Assembly: GCA_963661415.1 (NCBI GenBank)
Contig: CAVLCI010000003.1
Span: forward strand, 1-64,000
Source: Bulleidia sp963661415
GTDB lineage: Bacteria > Bacillota_I > Bacilli_A > Erysipelotrichales > Erysipelotrichaceae
DNA: 64,000 nucleotides
Direction of reading: 5' to 3'
Positions 1-7,308 of the stretch are shown piece after piece. Position 1 is the first letter of the stretch. Each line of letters starts with the position of its first letter. Both the position numbers and the translations under genes were made by a program. Under the pieces are notes generated by a model. The model searched no databases. It was not told the origin of the DNA and saw only the letters and a program-made list of their open reading frames with translations.

Positions 1-66
1 TTCATGCGAATAAGGCATTACCGGATTTCTATGGTTGTGCTAGAATAGTTGCAGAGGTATTTATCC

Positions 67-1701
67 ATGAGTGAAACAATTTATGTAACTGGACATAGAC
101 ATCCGGATTCTGATGCGATATGTGCAGCAATTACGTATAGTGATTTTTTAAATCGTACAGGTCATTCTGCAATTGCTTGTAGACAAGGTCCTTTAAACGA
201 AGAAACAAAATTTATTTTGAAAAAATTTGGGTTAGAAAATCCGTTATTAAAGACAGATGCAAGAGCTAGAATTTGTGATATTGAAATTGATGAACCAACT
301 GTCATTCAAAAAACAGAAACAGTACATCATGCATGGCATGTAATGTTACAAACACAAAATCGATCATTAGCAGTTTGTGATGAAAATGGAAATCTATGTG
401 GTATTTGTTCTACAAGTAATTTATCAAGTGTTAGAATTCATCCTGAAAGAGATCTTGTGAGTTTGATGGCTACTGCGACGCTTGATAATATTGCCAAAAC
501 GGTTGGTGGACAAATCATCTGTCGTCCTGATGAATTTTCAACCAATGGCGTTGTTCATGTCATTACATTAGAAGAACATGAAATGGAAGTCTATGCATTA
601 AAAGATGGAATTTCAATTCTTTCGAGTGGTATTGATAAACAAATGAATGTCATTCAAAGAGGGTGCAAGTGTTTGGTAATTACATGTGGTGTTAAAGCAG
701 ATTCTAGTGTAATTGCTTTAGCGAAAGAACATCAATGTGCAATTATTGAAACAATCAATGACACAATGAATACAGCACGTGTTATTACAGAAAGTTATAG
801 TCTTGAACAAATCATGCGTGGTGAAGTCATTACGTTTAATGAGAATGAATATGTAGAAGACGTGGCAATGAAAATGAATAACTCACGTGTTCGTTCTTAT
901 CCAGTATTGAATGATGAAGGGAAGATTGTTGGTGCGATTTCTAGATATCATACAAGAAATTATAAGAAATTAAAGGTAGCACTTGTGGACCATAGTGCAG
1001 TGAATCAAACATTCCAAAATATTGATATGGCAGAAATTATCGCAATTGTTGATCACCATCATATTGGTGATATTCAAACGCAAATGCCAATTGAATATAG
1101 AAATCATCGATGTGGAAGTACATGTACGATCATAGCGAAAATGTATCGAGAAAATAATTTGGTTCCAAGTAAAGTGATGAGTGGCTTGTTACTATCTGCT
1201 ATTTTATCAGATACTTTGAATTTTAAATCCGCAACAACAAAACCAGAAGATATTGAAACTGTTAATTACTTGGCTAAGATTGCGGAAATTGATGATGTAG
1301 ATGAGTATGCTAGAGAAATGTTAGGTGCATCTGTATCCTTGATTGATGCAACACCACATGATATTTTGACACGTGACTTAAAGAATTATGAAATTGGAAA
1401 ATATCATTTTGCGATTGGTCAAACAAACTATTCTAGATTGGACGAAGTGCAGAAGATTCTTCCTCAATTCTTAGAAAATATGGAACGTGAACAAGCAGAA
1501 AATAAATTGGATATTCTAGTTATGTTATTTACAGATGTAATGGGGAATGGTTCCATGTTCTACTATTATGGACCGCTTGCTCATGTGGTAGCGGATGTTA
1601 TTGAAACAACATTTGATGAGCATTCTGGATTTGATTCAAAGATCATTTCAAGAAAACAACAATTGATGCCAAAATTATCTGAAGTTTTGACAAATTTATA
1701 A
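67..1701 (+). CDS. Manganese-dependent inorganic pyrophosphatase with CBS/DRTGG insert (family II, CBS-PPase)
   Basis: Hydrolyses cytoplasmic pyrophosphate to phosphate. 544 aa. The N-terminal DHH-type metal site is GHRHPDSDA near residues 8-16, and the VDHHH motif lies at 328-332. Between them sit two CBS-like stretches (about 71-120 and 250-305) flanking a DRTGG-like region; this is the layout of family II pyrophosphatases regulated by adenine nucleotides. The DHHA2 end (SRKQQLMPKL) is present, so the enzyme looks complete. ATG at 67 is chosen over TTG at 49 because AGAGG at 53-57 gives a 9-nt spacing. TGCTAGAAT at 38-46 is a good extended -10, giving a very short leader. A terminator follows. 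Confidence 0.9.
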   Translation: MSETIYVTGHRHPDSDAICAAITYSDFLNRTGHSAIACRQGPLNEETKFILKKFGLENPLLKTDARARICDIEIDEPTVIQKTETVHHAWHVMLQTQNRSLAVCDENGNLCGICSTSNLSSVRIHPERDLVSLMATATLDNIAKTVGGQIICRPDEFSTNGVVHVITLEEHEMEVYALKDGISILSSGIDKQMNVIQRGCKCLVITCGVKADSSVIALAKEHQCAIIETINDTMNTARVITESYSLEQIMRGEVITFNENEYVEDVAMKMNNSRVRSYPVLNDEGKIVGAISRYHTRNYKKLKVALVDHSAVNQTFQNIDMAEIIAIVDHHHIGDIQTQMPIEYRNHRCGSTCTIIAKMYRENNLVPSKVMSGLLLSAILSDTLNFKSATTKPEDIETVNYLAKIAEIDDVDEYAREMLGASVSLIDATPHDILTRDLKNYEIGKYHFAIGQTNYSRLDEVQKILPQFLENMEREQAENKLDILVMLFTDVMGNGSMFYYYGPLAHVVADVIETTFDEHSGFDSKIISRKQQLMPKLSEVLTNL

Positions 1702-1726
1702 TGCAGATCTTAGGGTCTGCATTTTT
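1701..1726 (+). terminator. Intrinsic terminator of the pyrophosphatase gene
   Basis: Stem ATGCAGA (1701-1707) pairs with TCTGCAT (1716-1722) and is followed by a T run. The next promoter (TGTTAGAAT) begins directly after it. Confidence 0.8.
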
Positions 1727-1745
1727 ATGTTAGAATATTGATATT

Positions 1746-2660
1746 ATGATTGATATTTGTTTATTAGGTACAGGAGGGACTGTTCCATTACCATATCGTT
1801 GGTTAACAAGTTTATTGGTGCGTTGGAATGGACATGAATTATTAGTGGATTGTGGAGAAGGTACACAAATTGCATTGAATGAACAAACCATTTCTTGTAA
1901 GCATATTGATGCGATATTGTTGACGCATTTTCATGCTGATCATACAGCTGGTCTACCTGGACTATTATTATCGATGGCCAAAGCAGATCGTACAGAACCA
2001 ATTACGATCTATGGTCCAAAAGGTTTGAGAGAAATTCTACAAGGTGTACAAATGATTGCTCGATTTGTACCTTTTGAAGTGAATTATGTTGAGTTTTTAG
2101 AAAAAGAAAATACATTTGAAATTGATGGATTACAAATTACTTCTTTTTTTGTAAGACATTCTGTACCATGTTATAGCTATGATTTTAAGTACGCAAGAAA
2201 TCCAAAATTTGATCGTACAAAAGCTGAAATAAATCAAGTTCCAATGAAAGCTTGGGGAACTTTACAAAAGAATCAATCCATTACGATCGATGAGATTACT
2301 TATACACCAGATATGGTCTTAGGAGAAGAAAGAAAAGGTATCCATTTTGTATATTCTACAGATACACGTCCAACTGAACTCATTGAAAAATACATACAAG
2401 ATGCCGATCTTTATATTGGAGAAGGTATGTATGGTGATCTAGAAAAGCTAGATAAAGCGAAGTTAAATCGTCATAGTATGATGCAAGAAACTGCGACCAT
2501 TGCGAAAAAATGTAATGTCAAACAATTATGGTTCACACATTATTCACCTAGTGTGCATGATCCAGATCAATACCAAGAAGAAGTTTGTGCGATTTTTGAA
2601 AATGCAATCATTTCTAAAGATGGCCAAAGAACAGATCTATCTTTTACAGATGAGGATTAG
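1746..2660 (+). CDS. rnz: Ribonuclease Z (tRNA 3'-endonuclease)
   Basis: Metallo-beta-lactamase-fold endonuclease that removes the 3' trailer of tRNA precursors. 304 aa, the usual length of the short bacterial form. The metal motif HFHADH is at residues 61-66, with GTGGTVPLP near the N-terminus and a distal HYSP motif. tRNA genes in this window differ in whether CCA is encoded, so the enzyme would matter for the CCA-less tRNA-Arg. No Shine-Dalgarno is visible: TAGAAT (1731-1736, preceded by TGT) ends 9 nt before the ATG, so the mRNA may be leaderless or nearly so. The lipid kinase follows after 2 nt. Confidence 0.92.
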   Translation: MIDICLLGTGGTVPLPYRWLTSLLVRWNGHELLVDCGEGTQIALNEQTISCKHIDAILLTHFHADHTAGLPGLLLSMAKADRTEPITIYGPKGLREILQGVQMIARFVPFEVNYVEFLEKENTFEIDGLQITSFFVRHSVPCYSYDFKYARNPKFDRTKAEINQVPMKAWGTLQKNQSITIDEITYTPDMVLGEERKGIHFVYSTDTRPTELIEKYIQDADLYIGEGMYGDLEKLDKAKLNRHSMMQETATIAKKCNVKQLWFTHYSPSVHDPDQYQEEVCAIFENAIISKDGQRTDLSFTDED

Positions 2661-2662
2661 TT

Positions 2663-3622
2663 ATGTTTGATATTATCATTAATCCAGCAGGAGCTTCAGG
2701 AAAAACAAAGAAAAAATGGCGCAAAGAAATAGAACCATTATTCAAAGAAGCAAATGTAAAATATCAAGTTTATTATTCTTCTTTAGAATATGATATTTCT
2801 AATATCATATATGATTTAACTTCTACAAATGAAGAAAGGAATATTGTTATCATTGGTGGAGATGGTTCTTTAAATCTAGCAGTAAATGGGATTCAAAATT
2901 TTAAACAAACAAGAATTGGATTGATTCCGTGTGGATCTGGGAATGATTTTGCGTTAGGATTAGGGATTTCCAAAAACATCCAACAAAGTATAAAACAAAT
3001 CTTAAAGTGTGAAGTTAAAAGAAAGATTGATGTTGGAGAAGTTATCTACTTTGATCGATATGAAGAATTATATACAGAAGAAAAGCAGAGCGATGGTTAT
3101 GTACATCGTCGTTTTATGATTTCTTCGGGTATTGGTTTTGACGCACACATTTGTCAAAGGGCACAAATTTCTTCTATGAAGAAAGCTTTGAATAAGATTC
3201 ATTTAGGAAAATTAGTATATTTATTGATTGCCATTCAAATCATTTTTTCTACAAAACGTATTCCAACAAAAATAACGATTGATCAAAATATAAATAACTA
3301 TTCAGAATTGTTATTTGCGGTAGGTATGAATACAAAGTATGAAGGGGGAGGTTTTCAATTCTGTCCACATGCAAGTGAAAAGGATCATCAATTAGATCTC
3401 TGTGTTGGAAATCAATTAAGTCAATTTGATTTTTTCCGTATTTTTCCATATGCATATTCTGGTTCTCATTTGAAGTTTGAAGGTGTGTATGAAAATCGTG
3501 CGTCTATGATAGAAATTGAAAGTGAACAACCAATGTGGGTACATACAGATGGGGAAGTCGCATGTAAATCAAAACATATAAAGATGCAACTATTAAAAGA
3601 ATCATTATTGATGTTGAATTAA
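2663..3622 (+). CDS. Diacylglycerol/sphingosine kinase-family lipid kinase (YegS/DgkB type)
   Basis: Predicted ATP-dependent lipid kinase at the cytoplasmic membrane face. 319 aa. The nucleotide-binding motif GGDGSLN starts near residue 65 and PCGSGNDFA lies about 25 residues later; both are diagnostic of the DAGK catalytic family. The C-terminal beta-sandwich half ends with a HTDGE segment, also typical. It starts 2 nt after the RNase Z stop and is probably co-transcribed. The substrate (diacylglycerol or another lipid) cannot be told from sequence. Confidence 0.85.
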   Translation: MFDIIINPAGASGKTKKKWRKEIEPLFKEANVKYQVYYSSLEYDISNIIYDLTSTNEERNIVIIGGDGSLNLAVNGIQNFKQTRIGLIPCGSGNDFALGLGISKNIQQSIKQILKCEVKRKIDVGEVIYFDRYEELYTEEKQSDGYVHRRFMISSGIGFDAHICQRAQISSMKKALNKIHLGKLVYLLIAIQIIFSTKRIPTKITIDQNINNYSELLFAVGMNTKYEGGGFQFCPHASEKDHQLDLCVGNQLSQFDFFRIFPYAYSGSHLKFEGVYENRASMIEIESEQPMWVHTDGEVACKSKHIKMQLLKESLLMLN

Positions 3623-3957
3623 AGATTTCGAATGATGGTGTATACTATAGCAATAATAGAACAAAATACATAAAGAATGATTTGATGTCTTTTTAGATAT
3701 TGCGTAATTCTTTTATTTTGATAGGTACATACAAGAAAACAGATACAAAATAAGAGTGGTAAAAATAAAGCATTATACGCAATACATTGTTTGATATTTC
3801 CTTGTAAGAAACTAATACATGCACGACTCATTCCACAAGTAGGACATAGAATATGAAAGAAATGACGAAAAGGGCATATGTTGATTCCTAAGATATATAG
3901 AATCATAGATATGCCAAAAAGAAGTATGAAGTCAATAAATAGAGATTTTGTATGCAT
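3619..3957 (-). CDS. DUF2752 family membrane protein
   Basis: Small membrane protein of 112 aa with about three hydrophobic segments. It carries the family signature CPTCGMSRA after the first segment; function of the family is unknown. Start is taken at ATG 3957, which overlaps the stop of the TM2 gene by one base (TAATG) and implies translational coupling; an in-frame start further upstream would lie inside the TM2 gene. It overlaps the lipid kinase end by 4 bases in convergent orientation. Confidence 0.8.
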   Translation of the reverse strand: MHTKSLFIDFILLFGISMILYILGINICPFRHFFHILCPTCGMSRACISFLQGNIKQCIAYNALFLPLLFCICFLVCTYQNKRITQYLKRHQIILYVFCSIIAIVYTIIRNL

Positions 3958-4292
3958 TAGATTACCATGGAAATTGCGGTTAAATTCTTTTCTTTTGTAC
4001 GTTTCATAATTGTGAACCAATCAATGATCGTTAAAATACCACAACATCCGCCAGTAAATAATTTCAATAGACCCATGCCAATATCACCTAATAAGAAACG
4101 ATCTACACCTAGTCCACCTACAAAGATAGAAACCAATAACATAAGCGTAGGATCTTTGAGTTCTACTGCCTGCAAAGAGATGAATACATTTTCATCACAG
4201 TTTTCTAAACTTTGACGAAGCATTGGAATAACAGCTGTATCAAAATATTTTGCGTTTGCGATCAAATACATATCGACGGATTGTTTGTCCAT
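3957..4292 (-). CDS. TM2 domain-containing membrane protein
   Basis: 111 aa. Residues about 45-105 form a TM2 domain: LLVSIFVGGLGVDRFLLG, a short loop, then a second helix ending in DWFTI. About 40 soluble residues precede it. TM2 and DUF2752 proteins are commonly neighbours in gut Firmicutes; the joint role is not known. An AGAGGA ribosome site precedes the ATG, and a clear promoter lies upstream on the minus strand. Confidence 0.85.
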   Translation of the reverse strand: MDKQSVDMYLIANAKYFDTAVIPMLRQSLENCDENVFISLQAVELKDPTLMLLVSIFVGGLGVDRFLLGDIGMGLLKLFTGGCCGILTIIDWFTIMKRTKEKNLTAISMVI

Positions 4293-4315
4293 AATAAAGT
4301 CCTCTTTTCGAAAAG

Positions 4316-4344
4316 ATTATATCTTTCAAAAAGGATCCAGGCAA
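4316..4344 (-). promoter_or_regulatory. Promoter of the TM2-DUF2752 pair
   Basis: On the minus strand TTGCCT, a 17-nt spacer and TATAAT. It sits just downstream of the tRNA-Arg terminator, so the pair is transcribed independently of the tRNA. Confidence 0.7.
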
Positions 4345-4367
4345 CAAAAAAAGGACTTATGTCCTTT
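4345..4367 (-). terminator. Terminator of tRNA-Arg
   Basis: On the minus strand AAAGGAC, loop ATAA, GTCCTTT, then a T run. Confidence 0.8.
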
Positions 4368-4373
4368 GAAACG

Positions 4374-4447
4374 TGTGCTCGACGGAGTTCGAATCCGCAA
4401 CCTTCGGCTTCGGAGGCCAACACTCTATCCAGTTGAGCTACGAGCAC
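4374..4447 (-). tRNA. tRNA-Arg (anticodon CCG)
   Basis: Minus-strand cloverleaf: 7-bp acceptor GTGCTCG/CGAGCAC, D arm with AACTGGATAG, anticodon stem TTGGC/GCCGA around loop CTCCGAA (anticodon CCG, reads CGG), and a T loop TTCGAAC. Discriminator is A and CCA is not encoded. A TAAAAT -10 lies upstream, facing away from the HAD gene promoter. Confidence 0.95.
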
Positions 4448-4486
4448 AAAACATAACTATTTTACATGTTGTGCTATAATTTTTCC

Positions 4487-5302
4487 ATGTTAAAAAAGAT
4501 AGAAAATATAAAACTGATTGTTGTGGATGTGGATAATACGATTATTCCAGCAGGTGAACAATGTATTTCAAAACGTTTGAAAGATGATTTTCATAAGGCG
4601 ATGGATCAAGGTATCAAAGTGATGATAAATACAGGAAGACATTATACGTTTTTACAACCTTCTTTATTTGATGATTTACCAATGGAATATATTGGTACGA
4701 TCAATGGTGCTTGTGTTACAGATCGTTTTGGAAATACGATTGAAAAACATCCAATGAAGAAAGAACATATGGACGCAATCACTAATATTTGTATCCAAAA
4801 TGATATTGGGTTGGGTTTTAAATTTGAAGACCGTATTGTGACATACGCAAATCATCAAAAGTTTATGGATGGTTATGTACAAAAAGGTGCACCATGGGAA
4901 AAGAGTGTGATTGATGATACAGAAAAAAGAGAACATCATTTACAACATGGTCATCCATTAGGTACTTTTTTGATTGGAGATGAATCGATTGTGGAAGCAT
5001 TTTCGAATTCAATCCCTGATTTACAATTTGCATGGTCATTTCGAAATGGTTATGATGTTTTTCTGAAGGATATCAATAAAGCGACTTCTGTTGAATGTGT
5101 ATTAAAAAAATACCAAATGACTTGGGATAATGTAATTGCTTTTGGAGATGCTGGCAATGATATTGCGTTTGTAAAAAAAGCAGCTATTGGTGTTGCCTTA
5201 GGAAATGCAAAAGATGACTTAAAAAGATACGCAGATATAATTGCGGATGATTGTAAAGATGATGGTGTCGCAAAGACTTTAGAAAGTCTTGGAATCATTT
5301 AA
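4487..5302 (+). CDS. HAD-superfamily (Cof-type, IIB) phosphatase
   Basis: 271 aa cytosolic phosphatase of the Cof/YwpJ group. The nucleophile motif is DVDNT near residues 12-16 and the metal-binding motif GDAGND is in the C-terminal quarter, with a IIB cap between. Substrate is unknown; such enzymes act on sugar phosphates or nucleotides. The start at 4487 is preceded by no Shine-Dalgarno; TGCTATAAT at 4472-4480 ends 6 nt before it, predicting a leaderless transcript. The longer reading frame starting at 4466 would begin upstream of this -10 element and is unlikely. Confidence 0.82.
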   Translation: MLKKIENIKLIVVDVDNTIIPAGEQCISKRLKDDFHKAMDQGIKVMINTGRHYTFLQPSLFDDLPMEYIGTINGACVTDRFGNTIEKHPMKKEHMDAITNICIQNDIGLGFKFEDRIVTYANHQKFMDGYVQKGAPWEKSVIDDTEKREHHLQHGHPLGTFLIGDESIVEAFSNSIPDLQFAWSFRNGYDVFLKDINKATSVECVLKKYQMTWDNVIAFGDAGNDIAFVKKAAIGVALGNAKDDLKRYADIIADDCKDDGVAKTLESLGII

Positions 5303-5303
5303 G

Positions 5304-5335
5304 TTGACAAGTGAAAATAAAAGTTTTACTGTAAT
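5304..5335 (+). promoter_or_regulatory. Promoter of the cys leader
   Basis: TTGACA at 5304-5309, a perfect -35 box, followed after 17 nt by TACTGT (5327-5332) or after 20 nt by TGTAAT (5330-5335). Transcription would start near 5340, just at the first TTAAAAGTAC repeat. It follows the HAD stop codon by one base. Confidence 0.6.
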
Positions 5336-5369
5336 ACCAGTTAAAAGTACTAAAGAAAGGAATGAGAGC

Positions 5370-5438
5370 ATGATGAAAAAGTTTATGATGAATGTATGTT
5401 GTTGCTGTAAAAAGAGTGCTCTCGGACTATTCTGTTAG
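5370..5438 (+). CDS. Cys-rich leader peptide (22 aa)
   Basis: Short ORF beginning with two ATG codons, with AAAGGA at 5356-5361 as ribosome site. Codons 10-13 are TGT TGT TGC TGT (four Cys) and the last sense codon (22) is again TGT before TAG. Lys flanks the Cys run. It has no resemblance to a metal-binding or secreted protein; its position between a promoter and a terminator ahead of cysteine biosynthesis genes suggests that its translation, not its product, is what matters. Confidence 0.75.
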   Translation: MMKKFMMNVCCCCKKSALGLFC

Positions 5439-5479
5439 AGTTGTTTTCAGCAACATCATTAAAAGTACAGAAATGATTG

Positions 5480-5511
5480 ACCGGGAGTTTTAAAAAACTT
5501 TCGGTTTTTTT
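5480..5511 (+). terminator. Attenuator terminator in the cysK leader
   Basis: 12-bp stem ACCGGGAGTTTT (5480-5491) with AAAACTTTCGGT (5494-5505), two G-U pairs, 2-nt loop, then six further T. It lies 38 nt before the cysK start, in the leader and not behind a normal gene. Confidence 0.8.
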
Positions 5512-5549
5512 GTTAGTACTTTTAACGAAATCATAAGGAGAATAGAAAA

Positions 5550-6482
5550 ATGTCAAATATTAAAACAAACGTTACAGAATTAATTGGAAACACACCATTA
5601 TTAGAACTTACACATATTGAAAAGAAATATGATTTGAAGGCAAAAGTATTAGCGAAACTAGAATATTTTAACGCAACAGGTTCTGTGAAAGATAGAGTTG
5701 CCAAGGCAATGATTGAAGATGCAGAAGAAAAGGGAATCTTAAAAGAAGGTTCTGTCATCATTGAACCTACAAGTGGTAATACAGGAATTGGTCTAGCTTC
5801 TGTTGGTACAAGTAAAGGATATCGTGTCATCATTGTTATGCCTGAAACAATGTCTATTGAAAGAAGAAAGTTGATGAAGGCATATGGCGCAGAACTTGTA
5901 CTATCTGATGGAAAGAAGGGTATGAAAGGTGCAATTGAAAAGGCAAATGAAATTGCACAGGAAACAGAAGGTGCTTGGATTGCTGGACAATTTGATAATC
6001 CTGCAAACTGGAAAGCGCACTATACAACAACAGGTAAAGAAATCTATGAAGATACAGATGGAAAGGTTGATTATTTTGTTGCTGGTGTAGGAACTGGTGG
6101 TACGATTACAGGTGTAGGAAAATATTTGAAAGAAAAGAATTCTGCAGTGAAAGTGATTGCGGTTGAACCAGATTCTTCTGCAGTATTATCTGGAGAGCCA
6201 TCAGGTGCACATAAGATTCAAGGAATTGGTGCAGGATTTGTTCCAAAAGTATTAGATACAACGATCTATGATGAAATTGTTAGAGTAACAAATGAGGATG
6301 CATTTGCGACAGGTAAGATCATTGGACACGAAGAAGGGGTATTAACAGGTATTTCTAGTGGTGCTGCATTACATGCGGCAATCGCTTTAGCACAAAAAGA
6401 TGAAAATCAAGGAAAGACAATTGTTGTACTATTACCAGATAGTGGTGATAGATATTTATCAACAGATTTATTTGGAGAATGA
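5550..6482 (+). CDS. cysK: Cysteine synthase A (O-acetylserine sulfhydrylase)
   Basis: PLP enzyme making cysteine from O-acetylserine and sulfide. 310 aa, full length. PLP lysine is K47 in TGSVKDR; the phosphate-binding PTSGNTGIG follows, and GTGGTITG and the C-terminal LPDSGDRY are present. AAGGAG at 5535-5540 is a good ribosome site. It is followed directly by serine acetyltransferase, its pathway and complex partner, and preceded by the Cys-codon leader. Confidence 0.95.
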   Translation: MSNIKTNVTELIGNTPLLELTHIEKKYDLKAKVLAKLEYFNATGSVKDRVAKAMIEDAEEKGILKEGSVIIEPTSGNTGIGLASVGTSKGYRVIIVMPETMSIERRKLMKAYGAELVLSDGKKGMKGAIEKANEIAQETEGAWIAGQFDNPANWKAHYTTTGKEIYEDTDGKVDYFVAGVGTGGTITGVGKYLKEKNSAVKVIAVEPDSSAVLSGEPSGAHKIQGIGAGFVPKVLDTTIYDEIVRVTNEDAFATGKIIGHEEGVLTGISSGAALHAAIALAQKDENQGKTIVVLLPDSGDRYLSTDLFGE

Positions 6483-6484
6483 GA

Positions 6485-7300
6485 ATGGGAAATCATCTAA
6501 GTATTATTAATCAACTAAATGAAATTGGGCTTGTAGAAGATATTGAAGGAAATTTACCGGATAGAAGAAGAATTATTTTAATCATTAAATTGATACAAGT
6601 TGTTTTGTTTCCAATGTATTATCAATATGAAGAGTTGGATCAAAATGAAGCATTTCTAAAATTAATAGATGTATTAAAACAAGAAATCAAAGCTTCTTTA
6701 TTGAATGTTAAAAATGATAAAGAAGTAGAAGATATCACAAATGCTTTTTTAGATAAATTAGTATCTATTAAAAGAATGTTATTAACTGATATTCAAGCAA
6801 TTTATGATGGAGATCCTGCTGCGAAAACAAAAGCAGAAGTCATTCTTTGTTATCCAGGGTTTTACGCTATTATGATTTATCGAATTGCACATGTCTTACA
6901 TGAATTATCCGTATCTTTTATGCCTCGAATCATGACAGAATATGCACATGAAAAAACAGGCATTGATATTAATCCTGGTGCAACGATTGGAGAATATTTC
7001 TGCATAGATCATGGAACAGGTATTGTTATTGGAGAAACTGCAATCATTGGAAATCATGTAAAGCTTTATCAAGGCGTAACAATTGGTGCGAAAAGCTTTG
7101 ATTTAGATGAAAATGGAAATCCTAAAAAGAGCGGAAAACGTCATCCTAATATTGGTAATCATGTCATTATTTATGCCAATGCGACAATATTGGGTGGAGA
7201 TACAAACATAGGAGATGATTGTATCATTGGTGGTAATACTTGGATCGTTCATTCTTTACCACAAGGAACAAAATATACAAAAAAAGAAGAGTCCTTATGA
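6485..7300 (+). CDS. cysE: Serine O-acetyltransferase (EpsC/CysE family)
   Basis: Makes O-acetylserine from serine and acetyl-CoA, the substrate of the preceding CysK. 271 aa. The N-terminal helical half is followed from about residue 155 by a left-handed beta helix with INPGATIGE, DHGTGIVIGE, and NHVKLYQGVTIGA, the SAT active-site signature. ATG 6485 is preferred over 6479 because GGAG at 6474-6477 is 7 nt away; either start touches the cysK stop. The long EpsC-like form, not the short enterobacterial one. Confidence 0.9.
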   Translation: MGNHLSIINQLNEIGLVEDIEGNLPDRRRIILIIKLIQVVLFPMYYQYEELDQNEAFLKLIDVLKQEIKASLLNVKNDKEVEDITNAFLDKLVSIKRMLLTDIQAIYDGDPAAKTKAEVILCYPGFYAIMIYRIAHVLHELSVSFMPRIMTEYAHEKTGIDINPGATIGEYFCIDHGTGIVIGETAIIGNHVKLYQGVTIGAKSFDLDENGNPKKSGKRHPNIGNHVIIYANATILGGDTNIGDDCIIGGNTWIVHSLPQGTKYTKKEESL

Positions 7301-7308
7301 AACTCTTC
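7286..7308 (-). terminator. Terminator between cysE and the first MATE gene
   Basis: GAAGAGT (7286-7292) pairs with ACTCTTC (7302-7308). The T run is on the minus strand, so it serves the MATE gene best; the cysE stop codon lies in the loop. Confidence 0.7.

Larger units (their letters stand above)
5340..5526 (+). promoter_or_regulatory. Putative cysteine-responsive attenuator leader of cysK-cysE
   Basis: Contains, in order: repeat TTAAAAGTAC (5341-5350); a short ORF with four Cys codons in a row (5370-5438); CAGCAACA (5448-5455), able to pair with TGTTGCTG (5400-5407) over the Cys codons; a second TTAAAAGTAC (5459-5468); an intrinsic terminator (5480-5511); and the inverse GTACTTTTAAC (5516-5526). 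GCTCTCGG (5418-5425), inside the ORF, can pair with CCGGGAGT (5481-5488), the left arm of the terminator, giving an antiterminator. No T-box motif is seen. The mechanism is inferred; the elements are read directly. Confidence 0.72.

Noticed and set aside
1..48. End of an upstream gene at the left edge
   Set aside because: Too short to assign; it holds the promoter of the pyrophosphatase gene (TGCTAGAAT at 38-46) and nothing else that can be supported.
4262..4447. 61-aa reading frame over the tRNA-Arg gene
   Set aside because: It covers the cloverleaf on the same strand and lacks a ribosome site; similar frames over the TM2 gene are also shadows.
5303..5549. T-box riboswitch before cysK
   Set aside because: No T-box consensus (AGGGTGG-type) and no specifier-loop layout is seen; the leader ORF and pairings suit a translation-coupled attenuator better.
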